Position numbers and translations under genes: made by a program. This document shows positions 7,394 through 15,610 of a stretch of DNA of 64,000 nucleotides, one piece after another. Source of the DNA: UBA1020 sp964520495 (GTDB taxonomy: Bacteria; Patescibacteriota; Saccharimonadia; Saccharimonadales; Saccharimonadaceae); assembly GCA_964520495.1 (NCBI GenBank), contig CAZFMZ010000001.1, positions 186,001-250,000 of the forward strand, in the 5' to 3' direction. Position 1 is the stretch's first letter. Each line of letters begins with the position of its first letter. The notes under the pieces are model-generated. The model saw only the letters and a list, made by a program, of their open reading frames with translations. It ran no database searches and was not told the origin of the DNA.

Positions 7394-8380
7394 TTAGCTG
7401 ACGACGTTTTCTACTTTGATACCAGGACCCATGGTGGTGCTGATATTGGTAGTTTTTACGTAGCCACCCTTCAATGAACCTGGTTTCTGAGCCTGCAGGC
7501 TATCGAAGAAGGCGCGCGCGTTCTGCTCCAGCTTGGCAGCACCGAAACTCACCTTGCCGATGGCCAGGTGAACGATTGCTTGCTTGTCGACGCGGTACTC
7601 AACCTTACCACCCTTGGCTTCGGTGACGGCTTTGCTGACGTCGGTAGCGACAGTGCCGCTTTTCGGGTTCGGCATCAGGCCGCGTGGACCGAGCAGCCGG
7701 GCGTATTTACCGAGCTTCGGCATGTACTGTGGCGTCGCCACCAGCACATCAAAGTTCAACTCTTCTTTGTCGAGTTGAGCCAGGAAGGTCTCGTCGCCCA
7801 CGACATCGGCACCGGCTTTCGTCGCGGCGGCGTGTTCGGCTTCAGGCGCGAAGACGGCCACGCGGACGGTTTTACCGCTACCGTTTGGTAGTACGACGGT
7901 CGCACGGATGTTCTGGTCGGCTTGGCGTGGGTCGACTCCAAGTCGGACGTGGACCTCGACGCTGGCGTCGAACTTGACCGGATTGGTCTTGGTCGCCAAC
8001 TCCAGCGCTTCGCTCAAGCTGTATACCTTGTTCTTTTCAAGCTGCTCGGCTACCTTGCGGTAGTGCTTGCCTCGGCGTTCGATCAACGGTCGGACAACTG
8101 GCTTCGGGCCCTTCTTGACGATCGCTTCAGCGTCATCGGTCTGCGGAGCGGTGTCGCCAGCTTCTTTACGAGCTTCTTTCTCAGCCTTCTCTTCGGCTTC
8201 GCGCTGCGCCTTTTCGCTGCGCTTGCCTGCCTTGGCGGCAGGTTTGTCGGCCTGGGCCTCATCGCTCGCTGGAGCGTCCACGCCAGCGATAGCGGCCTCT
8301 ATCTCGGCAATAGTATTCTTCTCGGTCACGTCAAGCTTCAGCTCGGCGGCTTTCTCAAGTAAATCGGCTTTCTTAGCCAT
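7394..8380 (-). CDS. rplA: 50S ribosomal protein uL1 with a long N-terminal extension
   Basis: L1-stalk protein that helps tRNA leave the E site. The L1 domain starts near residue 100 (RRGKHYRKVAEQLEKNKVY) and holds the signature LGPRGLMPNPKSGTV. At 328 residues it is about 95 longer than usual. The extension has a predicted helix-extended loop-helix pattern (residues 3-32, KADLLEKAAELKLDVTEKNT), reminiscent of SAP/HeH or Rho-N nucleic-acid-binding modules, followed by a charged Lys/Glu/Ala linker. It stands alone, not next to rplK. The promoter (TGCTATAAT, 8456-8464) gives a leader of about 70 bases that may hold an L1 control site, not resolved here. Confidence 0.95.
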   Translation of the reverse strand: MAKKADLLEKAAELKLDVTEKNTIAEIEAAIAGVDAPASDEAQADKPAAKAGKRSEKAQREAEEKAEKEARKEAGDTAPQTDDAEAIVKKGPKPVVRPLIERRGKHYRKVAEQLEKNKVYSLSEALELATKTNPVKFDASVEVHVRLGVDPRQADQNIRATVVLPNGSGKTVRVAVFAPEAEHAAATKAGADVVGDETFLAQLDKEELNFDVLVATPQYMPKLGKYARLLGPRGLMPNPKSGTVATDVSKAVTEAKGGKVEYRVDKQAIVHLAIGKVSFGAAKLEQNARAFFDSLQAQKPGSLKGGYVKTTNISTTMGPGIKVENVVS

Positions 8381-8455
8381 GAGGATGGATCCTTTCTGTG
8401 GTACGAACGGCTCGCGCTTTGGCGTCGCCTCCCAACATTGATTGCTTACCTTTTT

Positions 8456-8464
8456 ATTATAGCA
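8456..8464 (-). promoter_or_regulatory. Extended -10 promoter of rplA
   Basis: TGCTATAAT on the minus strand. The predicted 5' leader is about 69 bases, with AGAAAGGATCC close to the start codon. Confidence 0.65.
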
Positions 8465-8565
8465 CGAAAAGTCGCCATCGTACAGGGGTGGGGGCTAGGA
8501 GTGATTAAGGGTCGGCCACTCCCTCTCTCGTACTCGGCGGCCTAACATCGCCGGGCGAACTGCGC

Positions 8566-8571
8566 TATACT
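8566..8571 (+). promoter_or_regulatory. -10 box of the trehalose gene, leaderless type
   Basis: TATACT ends 9 bases before the ATG at 8581. No Shine-Dalgarno site fits between. Confidence 0.5.
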
Positions 8572-8580
8572 AAGGTCAGT

Positions 8581-10770
8581 ATGCAACGGTACCGACTGGT
8601 TATTGTATCTAACCGATTACCTGTCAGTGTTTCGAGAGAAGACGGTAAGCTGGTGTTCAGGCCGAGCTCTGGCGGCCTGGCTACGGCTATGTCGTCACTG
8701 ACCCAGTCTGATCGGATATGGGTCGGTTGGTCCGGTATGGCGGCCGATGAGCTGACCGAGGATGAGAAGCAGGAAATAGAGACCGAGCTGGCAAAATACA
8801 ACTGTTATCCCGTTCACCTGACCGCTCATCATGAAGAATTATTCTATGAAGGCTACGCCAACGATACGCTCTGGCCGCTCTTCCATTACTTCCAGTCACT
8901 TATCCGGCACAAGGACGAATATTGGGACGCCTACCAGGACGCCAACAAGCTATTCGCGGAAGCCGTCGCGCACGTCAGCCACAACGACAGTACCATCTGG
9001 GTGCATGATTATCATCTGATGACCCTCCCTGCCTTACTGCGCGAACGATTGCCAGCAGCATCAATCGGGTTTTTCCTGCACATCCCGTTCCCTTCGTTCG
9101 AAATCTACCGACTGCTGCCGGAGCGAAAGGAGTTGCTGCGTGGCCTGCTCGGAGCCGACCTGATCGGGTTCCACGTCTACGATTATGCGCGCCACTTCCT
9201 CTCCAGCTGTCTGCGTCTGCTTGGCGTCAGCAGTCACCAGGGCGTGATGGAGTATGAGGGACGGGTCATTAAGACCGATGCGTACCCGATCGGCATCGAC
9301 TACCAGAAGTTCCAGCGCACCGTGAATAGTGCGACCAGCAAACAGGCGCTGGCTGCCATGTGCGAGAACTATAAGGGCATGAAAGTCATTCTGTCGGTTG
9401 ATCGACTCGATTACAGCAAAGGCATCCCCCAGCGGCTCGAAGCGTTTCGCCTGCTACTTGAGGAGTATCCTCAGTACCGCAGCAAGGTGAAGCTTGTGAT
9501 GATCGCCGTGCCGTCGCGCACCGAGGTTGAGACCTATAAGGACCTACGTGATGAGATTGAAATGACCGTCAGCCGTATCAATGGCGAGTTCGGAACCGTC
9601 GACTGGGCCCCGATTTCCTATCAGTTCCAAAACCGGCCGTTCGAGGAAATCGTGGCGCTGTATGCCTTGTCGGATGTCGCGCTCGTGACGCCGATCCGTG
9701 ATGGTATGAACCTGGTCGCCAAAGAATATGTCGCTTCTAAGCATGGCCGACAAGGTGTGTTGGTACTGAGCGAAATGACCGGGGCGATCGACGAGTTGCC
9801 CGAGGCCCTGTCTATCAATCCGAATGACGCACATTCGGTCGCCCAGGCGATGCACAAGGCGCTGACCATGAGCAAGCGTGAGCAACAGCGCCGTTTGACT
9901 GTCATGCAACGGCGTCTGAAATCTTATACCGTACAATCATGGGCCAACGATTTCATGGGTGACCTACAGTCGGCAGGAGGTAATCGCGAACAGCAACTAC
10001 ACAAACGCATGAGCTCCGAAGCCAAAGAAGAGGTTATGCGGCGGTTTGACGCCGCCGCTTCGCGGCTCATCGTGCTCGATTATGATGGCACGGTACGCGA
10101 CTTCGTTTCCAGCCCCCGCCCACTGATGGCCAAGCCATCCATCAAATTGCGCCGGATACTGAAGACCCTGGCGGCCGATGAACGCAACAAGGTGGCGATC
10201 GTCAGCGGTCGTCCGAAAAAGGCGTTGGAACGTTGGTTCCGGGGTATCGACATGACATTGATAGCCGAGCATGGCGCCTGGTCACGCTATGACGGCAGGT
10301 GGACGCATGTCGAGAACGACTTCCAGCGGGTGAAGAAGAAGCTGAAACCTCTCATGCAGAAGTATATCGCTCGGACAGCTGGTTCCGAGGTCGAGGAGAA
10401 GGACTATTCATTGGTATGGCATTATCGCAACGTCGCGCCGGAACTTGCCTATGTGCGGGCCGGCGAGATGAAGCGAGAACTAATTGAGACGCTGGATGAC
10501 GACAGTATCGGCGTGTTCAGTGGCGACAAGATCATCGAAGTGAAGCCGAACGACATCAACAAGGGCTACGCCGCCAGTGAGCTCGATGCCGTCTATCAAT
10601 CGGAGTTCGTCCTCTGCGCCGGTGATGACTACACCGACGAGGACATGTTCCGTGAGCTTGATGACGATGCCATCACTATTAAGGTTGGTGCCGGCGAGAC
10701 TAGGGCACGGCTGCAGGTGGCCAATGTAGCTGACATGGTCCGTTTACTTGAAGACCTTTCCAGGCGGTAA
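8581..10770 (+). CDS. otsAB: Bifunctional trehalose-6-phosphate synthase / trehalose-6-phosphate phosphatase
   Basis: Makes trehalose-6-phosphate from a nucleotide-glucose donor and glucose-6-phosphate, then dephosphorylates it. 729 residues: a GT20 domain (about 1-470) with IVSNRLPVSV, VHDYHLMTLPALLRERLP, SVDRLDYSKGIPQRLEAF and VTPIRDGMNLVAKEYVASK. A HAD phosphatase domain follows (about 490-729) with the nucleophile motif LDYDGTVRDF, VSGRPKKAL and AGDDYTDEDMF. The fusion is known in several bacteria and in eukaryotes. It stands alone, divergent from rplA. Likely role is osmotic or desiccation protection. GT20 and HAD calls are firm; full activity is inferred from intact motifs. Confidence 0.96.
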   Translation: MQRYRLVIVSNRLPVSVSREDGKLVFRPSSGGLATAMSSLTQSDRIWVGWSGMAADELTEDEKQEIETELAKYNCYPVHLTAHHEELFYEGYANDTLWPLFHYFQSLIRHKDEYWDAYQDANKLFAEAVAHVSHNDSTIWVHDYHLMTLPALLRERLPAASIGFFLHIPFPSFEIYRLLPERKELLRGLLGADLIGFHVYDYARHFLSSCLRLLGVSSHQGVMEYEGRVIKTDAYPIGIDYQKFQRTVNSATSKQALAAMCENYKGMKVILSVDRLDYSKGIPQRLEAFRLLLEEYPQYRSKVKLVMIAVPSRTEVETYKDLRDEIEMTVSRINGEFGTVDWAPISYQFQNRPFEEIVALYALSDVALVTPIRDGMNLVAKEYVASKHGRQGVLVLSEMTGAIDELPEALSINPNDAHSVAQAMHKALTMSKREQQRRLTVMQRRLKSYTVQSWANDFMGDLQSAGGNREQQLHKRMSSEAKEEVMRRFDAAASRLIVLDYDGTVRDFVSSPRPLMAKPSIKLRRILKTLAADERNKVAIVSGRPKKALERWFRGIDMTLIAEHGAWSRYDGRWTHVENDFQRVKKKLKPLMQKYIARTAGSEVEEKDYSLVWHYRNVAPELAYVRAGEMKRELIETLDDDSIGVFSGDKIIEVKPNDINKGYAASELDAVYQSEFVLCAGDDYTDEDMFRELDDDAITIKVGAGETRARLQVANVADMVRLLEDLSRR

Positions 10771-10784
10771 CGCGGGAGTGGAGT

Positions 10785-10815
10785 AAAAAAATAGCAGCTC
10801 CTGGAGGAGCCGCTA
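10785..10815 (-). terminator. Terminator of rplK, possibly bidirectional
   Basis: TAGC-x-GCTCC / GGAGC-x-GCTA stem with a 4-base loop and a run of seven T on the minus strand. It lies between the convergent otsAB and rplK. Confidence 0.8.
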
Positions 10816-10839
10816 GTGTGAGTCGGATCAGAGTGACTG

Positions 10840-11265
10840 CTACTCGGTCACCTCGACGCCCATCGATCGGGCGGTACCAGCGATGACCTTGATGCGACCT
10901 TCGTCATCGATCGCATTCAGCTGGTCCTTCTTGATCTCAGCGATTTCAGCCAGCTGAGCTCGGCTGATTGAGCCGACTTTTTCTGAGTGTGGTTTACCGC
11001 TGCCCTTCTTGATGCCGGCACGATCACGAATCATGTCGTCGACTGGCTGGCCGAGGCTCTTCCAAGTGAAACTACGGTCTTCGTATACCTTGACGTGGAC
11101 GATGACGTCTTTGCCCATCAGGTCCTTGGTTGCGTCGTTGAACGGATTGATGAAATCCATCATGTTCAAACCCCACTGCCCGAGGATAGAGCCTACTGGT
11201 GGACCTGCGGTCGCACGGCCAGCAGGAATACGTAGTTTCAGATTACCGATAACTTTTTTTGCCAT
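10840..11265 (-). CDS. rplK: 50S ribosomal protein uL11
   Basis: Part of the GTPase-associated centre of the large subunit. 141 residues with LKLRIPAGRATAGPPVGSIL (Pro-rich N-terminal domain) and KKGSGKPHSEKVGSISRAQL near the C-terminal rRNA-binding domain. It has its own promoter (TGCTATAAT, 11327-11335) and a leader with AAAGGG before the ATG. In most bacteria rplK is directly followed by rplA; here rplA is separate, 2.5 kb away. Upstream are two unusual small genes and nusG. Confidence 0.97.
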   Translation of the reverse strand: MAKKVIGNLKLRIPAGRATAGPPVGSILGQWGLNMMDFINPFNDATKDLMGKDVIVHVKVYEDRSFTWKSLGQPVDDMIRDRAGIKKGSGKPHSEKVGSISRAQLAEIAEIKKDQLNAIDDEGRIKVIAGTARSMGVEVTE

Positions 11266-11326
11266 TAAGATTTCCCTTTAGATTACTGCTAGTAAGTTGA
11301 AGCATTTAGCAGTGCGTAACAGTAGT

Positions 11327-11335
11327 ATTATAGCA
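11327..11335 (-). promoter_or_regulatory. Extended -10 promoter of rplK
   Basis: TGCTATAAT on the minus strand gives a leader of about 55 bases. The leader contains a possible hairpin ACTGCTA / TAGCAGT (11285-11313) just before the ribosome binding site. Confidence 0.6.
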
Positions 11336-11352
11336 GGTTAGCCTCGTAGTGT

Positions 11353-11556
11353 CTAGCAGCCGTGGACGTAGTCGGCGTTGAGGCGATTAAGGATACGCTG
11401 CATTTCATCCGGAGTTAGCTCACCACCCTCCAGGGCCGCGGCATCGGTGGCTCGCTGAGCGAGATGGAGATTGAGGTTCGGAGTTGGCGCCCGCTCTGCT
11501 TCCTGACCCGTGAAACACGTCACTTCTTCGTAGATTGAAGGAATACGCTCCGTCAT
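11353..11556 (-). CDS. Small protein of unknown function between nusG and rplK
   Basis: 67 residues, not recognised. Soluble and acidic, with a helix-prone middle (LHLAQRATDAAALEGGELTPDEMQRI is split by ELTPDE, an N-cap) and a Cys near each end. Its ATG overlaps the stop of the preceding 80-residue gene by one base (TAATG), which argues for translational coupling and for both being real. The pair follows nusG in the secE-nusG transcript. Function unknown; no homology could be tested. Confidence 0.65.
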   Translation of the reverse strand: MTERIPSIYEEVTCFTGQEAERAPTPNLNLHLAQRATDAAALEGGELTPDEMQRILNRLNADYVHGC

Positions 11557-11798
11557 TACGCCTCACGGTCCCGCTTGAGAGCCAATGCTTGTTGCATTGC
11601 GGTGATGATGGCACGACCTGCTGCGGCATCACTCCTGGCCTTTTCGAGTGCGGCTTCATGGGAACGGACGTACTCATCCGTCTGTTCATTCAGTGTCTGC
11701 TGAGCTGCGATGCGGTCGCGCAGTTCGGGTTCGTCAAGCTCGAGCCATGTCGTAGGGTCAGTTTGCCAGGAGTCGGGCTGTAGATTGAGACGCTCCAT
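11556..11798 (-). CDS. Small helical protein of unknown function after nusG
   Basis: 80 residues, not recognised. The N-terminus is Trp-rich (SWQTDPTTWLELDEPELRDR), followed by a long charged helix (QQTLNEQTDEYVRSHEAALE, then KARSDAAAGRAIITAMQQAL), so a coiled coil is plausible. It starts 9 bases after the nusG stop and is coupled to the next 67-residue gene through TAATG. Position in the secE-nusG operon suggests co-expression with the transcription/translation machinery; that is inference. Confidence 0.65.
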   Translation of the reverse strand: MERLNLQPDSWQTDPTTWLELDEPELRDRIAAQQTLNEQTDEYVRSHEAALEKARSDAAAGRAIITAMQQALALKRDREA

Positions 11799-11807
11799 CA
11801 GGCAACG

Positions 11808-12353
11808 TTAGACCTTCGATACCTGCAATGCATCAAGCTCGACCGGGGTGTCACGACCGAACATGCTGACCATCACCTTGATCTTGCCCTTCGCGGTATC
11901 GATTTCTGAGATAGCACCATCGAAGCCCTTGAACGGACCATCGGTGATCGAGACGACTTCACCGACCGCGAAGTCGATGTGATGTTTCGGATCTTCGACG
12001 CCCATGCGCTTCTTAATCTTGCTAATCTCGTTGTCCGAAACCGGCGTTGGTTCGGTGCCGCTACCTACGAATCCAGTGACGCCAGGGGTGTTGCGGACGA
12101 TATACCAGGTTTCATCTGTCAGCTTCATCTCTACCAGTACGTAGCCTTGGAAGATTTTTTTCTCGACGACCTTTCGCTTGCCGTTCTTGATTTCAATCTG
12201 TTTTTCTTTTGGTACCATGACGTCGAAAATCTTGTCGGCCATGTCGACGGCGTTGATGCGCTGTCGGATGCTGTCACCTACTTTTTCTTCATACCCGCTA
12301 TAGGTATGGATGGCGTACCATTGCCTGGTTGAGTCGTATCGGTTCTTTGACAT
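11808..12353 (-). CDS. nusG: Transcription termination/antitermination protein NusG
   Basis: Binds RNA polymerase and links it to Rho or to the ribosome. 181 residues: an N-terminal NGN domain (WYAIHTYSGYEEKVGDSIRQ, FQGYVLVEMKLTDETWYIVR, NTPGVTGFVGSG) and a C-terminal KOW domain (FAVGEVVSITDGPFKGFDGA). The length is standard. It follows secE by about 20 bases, the classical secE-nusG pair. Downstream genes are two small unknowns rather than rplK directly. Confidence 0.97.
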   Translation of the reverse strand: MSKNRYDSTRQWYAIHTYSGYEEKVGDSIRQRINAVDMADKIFDVMVPKEKQIEIKNGKRKVVEKKIFQGYVLVEMKLTDETWYIVRNTPGVTGFVGSGTEPTPVSDNEISKIKKRMGVEDPKHHIDFAVGEVVSITDGPFKGFDGAISEIDTAKGKIKVMVSMFGRDTPVELDALQVSKV

Positions 12354-12374
12354 TTCCTATCTTTCCTTAATCTG

Positions 12375-12698
12375 TTACTGCAAAATCTGTTCGAATAGTA
12401 GCTTGAAACCGGCATCGAGCGCGGTAATGAACGCGACGAAGAATGCCGTGAACAATAGGACGGCTCCGGTCAGCCCCCAGGTTGCGCGTCGGGTGGGCCA
12501 TCGCACCTGGCGGAGTTCTTCCCACGCACCTTTGAAATAACCGCCAAGCTTGCTTAATATGCCGTACTGACGCGGCGCACGCGGTGTCGTGACCGCTTTC
12601 ACTGGCTTCGCCGAGCTTTTTTTCGTGGTCTTCTTGACCGCTGGCGCATCACTGGCCGAGATCCGTGTTACCTTCGTCTTTTCTTTCTTAGTTGCCAC
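12375..12698 (-). CDS. secE: Preprotein translocase subunit SecE
   Basis: Essential small subunit of the SecYEG channel. The C-terminal 60 residues are the SecE domain: YFKGAWEELRQVRWPTRRAT followed by one membrane helix (LTGAVLLFTAFFVAFITAL). The N-terminal 45 residues are Lys/Ala/Thr-rich and probably cytosolic. The start is set at GTG 12698 (VATKKEK) because GGGAGAA lies about 9 bases upstream. The longer frame would have to begin with a TTG directly before that ribosome-binding sequence. It heads the secE-nusG transcript, with a perfect 18-base palindrome just upstream. Confidence 0.93.
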   Translation of the reverse strand: MATKKEKTKVTRISASDAPAVKKTTKKSSAKPVKAVTTPRAPRQYGILSKLGGYFKGAWEELRQVRWPTRRATWGLTGAVLLFTAFFVAFITALDAGFKLLFEQILQ

Positions 12699-12723
12699 CG
12701 TACGTGTTTCTCCCAATTTAAAA

Positions 12724-12741
12724 GTCTGCTTGCAAGCAGAC
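12724..12741. repeat. Perfect 18-base palindrome in the secE / glycosyltransferase intergenic region
   Basis: GTCTGCTTGCAAGCAGAC is directly preceded (minus strand) by TTGACA and followed by TTTTAAAT. It lies exactly between a candidate -35 and -10 of secE, so it may be an operator; as RNA it could also form a 7-8 bp hairpin with a U run. Confidence 0.7.
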
Positions 12742-12798
12742 TGTCAATACTTACTGTAGCGTACAGGGGCGAGCCGGTCAAGTCTGGCCGACAAATGA

Positions 12799-12807
12799 TG
12801 GTACAAT
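12799..12807 (+). promoter_or_regulatory. Extended -10 promoter of the family 2 glycosyltransferase, leaderless type
   Basis: TGGTACAAT ends 8 bases before the ATG at 12816. It decides the start, because the upstream in-frame ATG at 12795 lies ahead of the -10 box. Confidence 0.65.
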
Positions 12808-12815
12808 GGCTGCAT

Positions 12816-13952
12816 ATGGTAGAACTTGTCACGCTAGGCGCGTCAACCCTAGTCACCGGCCTCTTGGCCGGCCGTACGATCTGGGGTCTGAGGCGTTATG
12901 AATACCGCCCGGTCGAAGTGCCAGCCGATTCAGATCCTCCGACCATTTCGGTGTGTATCGCTGCCCGCAACGAAGTCCATGCCTTATCCCACTGCCTCGA
13001 GCGAGTGCTGCAGAGTGATTACCCCCGTCTGGAAATATTGGTGCTTGATGACGGCTCAGAGGACGACACCCCGCATGTCATCAAATCATTCGCTCACGCC
13101 GGTGTTCGCTTTATTGCCGGGCGTGACATCCCCGCCGGGTGGCTGGGCAAGAACCATGCGTATCAGACCTTGGCCCTAGAAGCGAGCGGCGAGTATATCC
13201 TGTTTCTCGACGTCGATGCCACGCTTAGGACCCATTCCATCAGCCAGCTGATGGCACAACTGAAAGCGAACGATCGCTCCATGTTGTCGGTACTTCCGCG
13301 ACGCGAGGATGCGCACAGGGCCAGCGCGATTTTCGGCAGTCTTCGCTACTATTGGAGCCTTGTATTAGCTTCGAAACGTACGCCGCCCTCGGCCAGTACG
13401 CTATGGATGATACGGCGGCAGAGGCTGCTCGAGCTCGAACGTGGCTTGCCAGATTATGGCCGCTCGGTACGGCCGGAAGCGCATATCGCCCGACAGCTCC
13501 AGGCAGATAAAGATTACTACTACTTGATTGGTACCAGGGCCCTCGGCGTCGGCGTCGAGAAGCGATGGTTTTCTCAGGCAGAGACGGCATTCAGGCTATA
13601 CTACCCGATTGCGGGCCATTCACCGTGGCGTGCAGCGGTCGCATTGATGAGTCTGCTGTTTGTTGCCGCGCCGCCAGTCATACTGATGACACTCAACCTG
13701 AACCCAGCCGAGTCGGTCTGGGCGGTCGGTCTGACGCTATTAGCCTTTCTTTCCTATGCCGCGTTCACCCTCCGCACTGCCAATCGACCAGGCTGGCAGC
13801 TGAGACTGCTGGCCTGGCCGTACGTCGTACTGCAGGAAATCGGTTTGCTACTGGTCAGCATACTGCGCTACGCCACCCGGACAGTCACCTGGAAAGGTCG
13901 CCCCGTGCAGGCGCGACCTCGGAATCGGACTCATCTATCCATCAATGAATAG
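12816..13952 (+). CDS. Membrane-bound family 2 glycosyltransferase
   Basis: Transfers a sugar from an activated donor to an acceptor, probably a lipid or cell-envelope polymer. 378 residues from the chosen start. There is an N-terminal membrane segment (VTLGASTLVTGLLAG), then the GT-A domain: ISVCIAARNEVHALSHCLER, LEILVLDDGSEDDTP and the metal-binding LFLDVDAT. Two or three C-terminal membrane helices follow (AAVALMSLLFVAAPPVILM, WAVGLTLLAFLSYAAF, LLAWPYVVLQEIGLLLVSIL). The layout resembles CrtQ-type and hopanoid-type glycosyltransferases, but the substrate is unknown. Single gene, convergent with the histidine kinase downstream. Confidence 0.9.
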   Translation: MVELVTLGASTLVTGLLAGRTIWGLRRYEYRPVEVPADSDPPTISVCIAARNEVHALSHCLERVLQSDYPRLEILVLDDGSEDDTPHVIKSFAHAGVRFIAGRDIPAGWLGKNHAYQTLALEASGEYILFLDVDATLRTHSISQLMAQLKANDRSMLSVLPRREDAHRASAIFGSLRYYWSLVLASKRTPPSASTLWMIRRQRLLELERGLPDYGRSVRPEAHIARQLQADKDYYYLIGTRALGVGVEKRWFSQAETAFRLYYPIAGHSPWRAAVALMSLLFVAAPPVILMTLNLNPAESVWAVGLTLLAFLSYAAFTLRTANRPGWQLRLLAWPYVVLQEIGLLLVSILRYATRTVTWKGRPVQARPRNRTHLSINE

Positions 13953-13959
13953 TCTACAT

Positions 13960-15588
13960 CTAAGCGTCGGCTTCGTGTGCCGGTAACTCGAAGCTGAAGG
14001 TGGAGCCATGGTTCAACCGGCTTTTTACCTGAATGTCGGCACCGATTTTCTTCGATAACTTACGGGCCACGTAGAGCCCCAGGCCGGTACCGCCGGTCTC
14101 GCGTGTGCGGTAGTCTTCAGACCGATAGAACTTATGGAAAATCTTTTCCTGGTCACTCTTACTGATACCGATGCCCGTGTCACTGACAGAGAACGACACG
14201 ACACCCTTCTTTTTGGCTATGGTCAGCGTCACGCTACCTTCCCTGGTGTACTTTATGGCATTGGTGATGAAGTTCTGGAGCAACTCATGCAAGTAGAGAC
14301 GACTGGTTGAGACCCGTCCGACTTTAGGCGCAAGCTCCAGGTTGAAGTGAAGCTTTTGTTTCTCGGCTTCGGGTGAGTACTCATTGAAGAGGTCGTGCGC
14401 CATCTCGGCGACGTCGATAATTTCGGCCTCAGCCGCCACGCCACGTTCGGCTCGCGACAACGTACTGAGGTCGTTGATCATCTTGGCCAGGAAAATCACT
14501 TGCTCGTGCGCTTCATCAAGACTCTCTTCTATCTTCTTCTGGTCGGCCTGACCCCGCTGCAACATGAGCTGCACGTTACTGATCGTCCCCTCGGCTACCG
14601 TCACAGGAGTACGTAGTTCATGACTGACGACACTGATGAATTCGTCACGCTCCTCCTCGAGGCTCTTAATGCGGGTGACGTCGCGAGCGATGATGATGAA
14701 GCCTTGTAGCTGCCTGTCGGTTCCACTCGGCGTGAAACTACTGCGTATCGGGGCGTACGTGAACTCGAACCGGGTGACATCATCCCCGATTCTTCGCCGT
14801 AAGCTGTCGTCAACCGTCACCGCCTTGGCCTCTTTGATGCGTTCGAACAGATCAACCTTGTTTTCGTCACCATCCTCAAGGAGGAAGACTTCCTCAATGT
14901 GCCTGCCTTCAATGCTGGCATTGGTATCAAGCAAGCCGAGTCCGGCCGCATTATAGATGGTAATGACGCCGGATTTGTCTGTCACGAATACCGCATCGGC
15001 TAGGTTGTTAATGATAGTAAGGATCCGTTCATGCTCGATGTGTTCACGGGTACGGCTGCGTTCGGCCGCCCGACGTTCATCGGTGCGCATCATGCTAATA
15101 GCAACCGCAGCGGCGGCAATAAGCAGCGTCAGGATAACATTGACGTAGTTAAGCAGTACTTCGGCGAACTGGTACGGCTGGTTGGCGATATCGATTGATG
15201 CCAGCAGTACTAACGTCACGGAGCTGATGGCAAACCCATAGAATCCGAAGTATAAGAACGACATCAGACACAGGAGCGCCCAGCCTGACACGAAAGCGGC
15301 GGAAAATCCGGCGATGAGGAGGAGGTACAACGCGGCGAAGACATGGTGGAGTATCAGCACGACCAGATGCTGGCGCGCGGTACGGCTGGGTCGCAGGAAA
15401 CGCCACAGCGCCATGGCAATCCAGGCCGCCATCAGCATGATCATGAAGGGTATGCCGCTGAAATGAAGATTGCTCGCAAAGCCGGTCGGAATCAACCAGG
15501 CGTAGAAAAATAAGACGACAGGTGCGACCAGTCCGATGACGCGTGCCGTCTGCGCGACACGGTTGTTGACGTACCCACCCTTTTCCAT
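13960..15588 (-). CDS. Membrane sensor histidine kinase with PAS domain (orphan)
   Basis: 542 residues. About six N-terminal membrane helices (residues 15-165), a linker, a PAS domain (about 185-305: NNLADAVFVTDKSGVITIYN), then a HisKA domain with the phospho-acceptor His323 in VVSHELRTPVT. The catalytic ATPase has its N box (LLQNFITNAIKYT), DTGIGIS and GGTGLGLYVARKL. All kinase boxes look intact. No response regulator gene is adjacent, so the partner must lie elsewhere. The multi-helix sensor region may detect a membrane or intramembrane signal. The start lies 9 bases after TATAAT, predicting a leaderless mRNA. Confidence 0.95.
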   Translation of the reverse strand: MEKGGYVNNRVAQTARVIGLVAPVVLFFYAWLIPTGFASNLHFSGIPFMIMLMAAWIAMALWRFLRPSRTARQHLVVLILHHVFAALYLLLIAGFSAAFVSGWALLCLMSFLYFGFYGFAISSVTLVLLASIDIANQPYQFAEVLLNYVNVILTLLIAAAAVAISMMRTDERRAAERSRTREHIEHERILTIINNLADAVFVTDKSGVITIYNAAGLGLLDTNASIEGRHIEEVFLLEDGDENKVDLFERIKEAKAVTVDDSLRRRIGDDVTRFEFTYAPIRSSFTPSGTDRQLQGFIIIARDVTRIKSLEEERDEFISVVSHELRTPVTVAEGTISNVQLMLQRGQADQKKIEESLDEAHEQVIFLAKMINDLSTLSRAERGVAAEAEIIDVAEMAHDLFNEYSPEAEKQKLHFNLELAPKVGRVSTSRLYLHELLQNFITNAIKYTREGSVTLTIAKKKGVVSFSVSDTGIGISKSDQEKIFHKFYRSEDYRTRETGGTGLGLYVARKLSKKIGADIQVKSRLNHGSTFSFELPAHEADA

Positions 15589-15597
15589 ATGTGCAAC

Positions 15598-15603
15598 ATT
15601 ATA
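15598..15603 (-). promoter_or_regulatory. -10 box of the histidine kinase gene, leaderless type
   Basis: Perfect TATAAT on the minus strand, 9 bases before the ATG at 15588. Confidence 0.6.
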
Positions 15604-15610
15604 GCGCCTT

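Noticed and set aside
12699..12716. TTG start giving a longer SecE
   Set aside because: GGGAGAA directly follows that TTG and serves as the ribosome site for the GTG at 12698.
12724..12741. Reading the secE palindrome as a terminator
   Set aside because: No gene ends upstream on that strand; the region lies between two divergent starts, so an operator or leader role is more likely.
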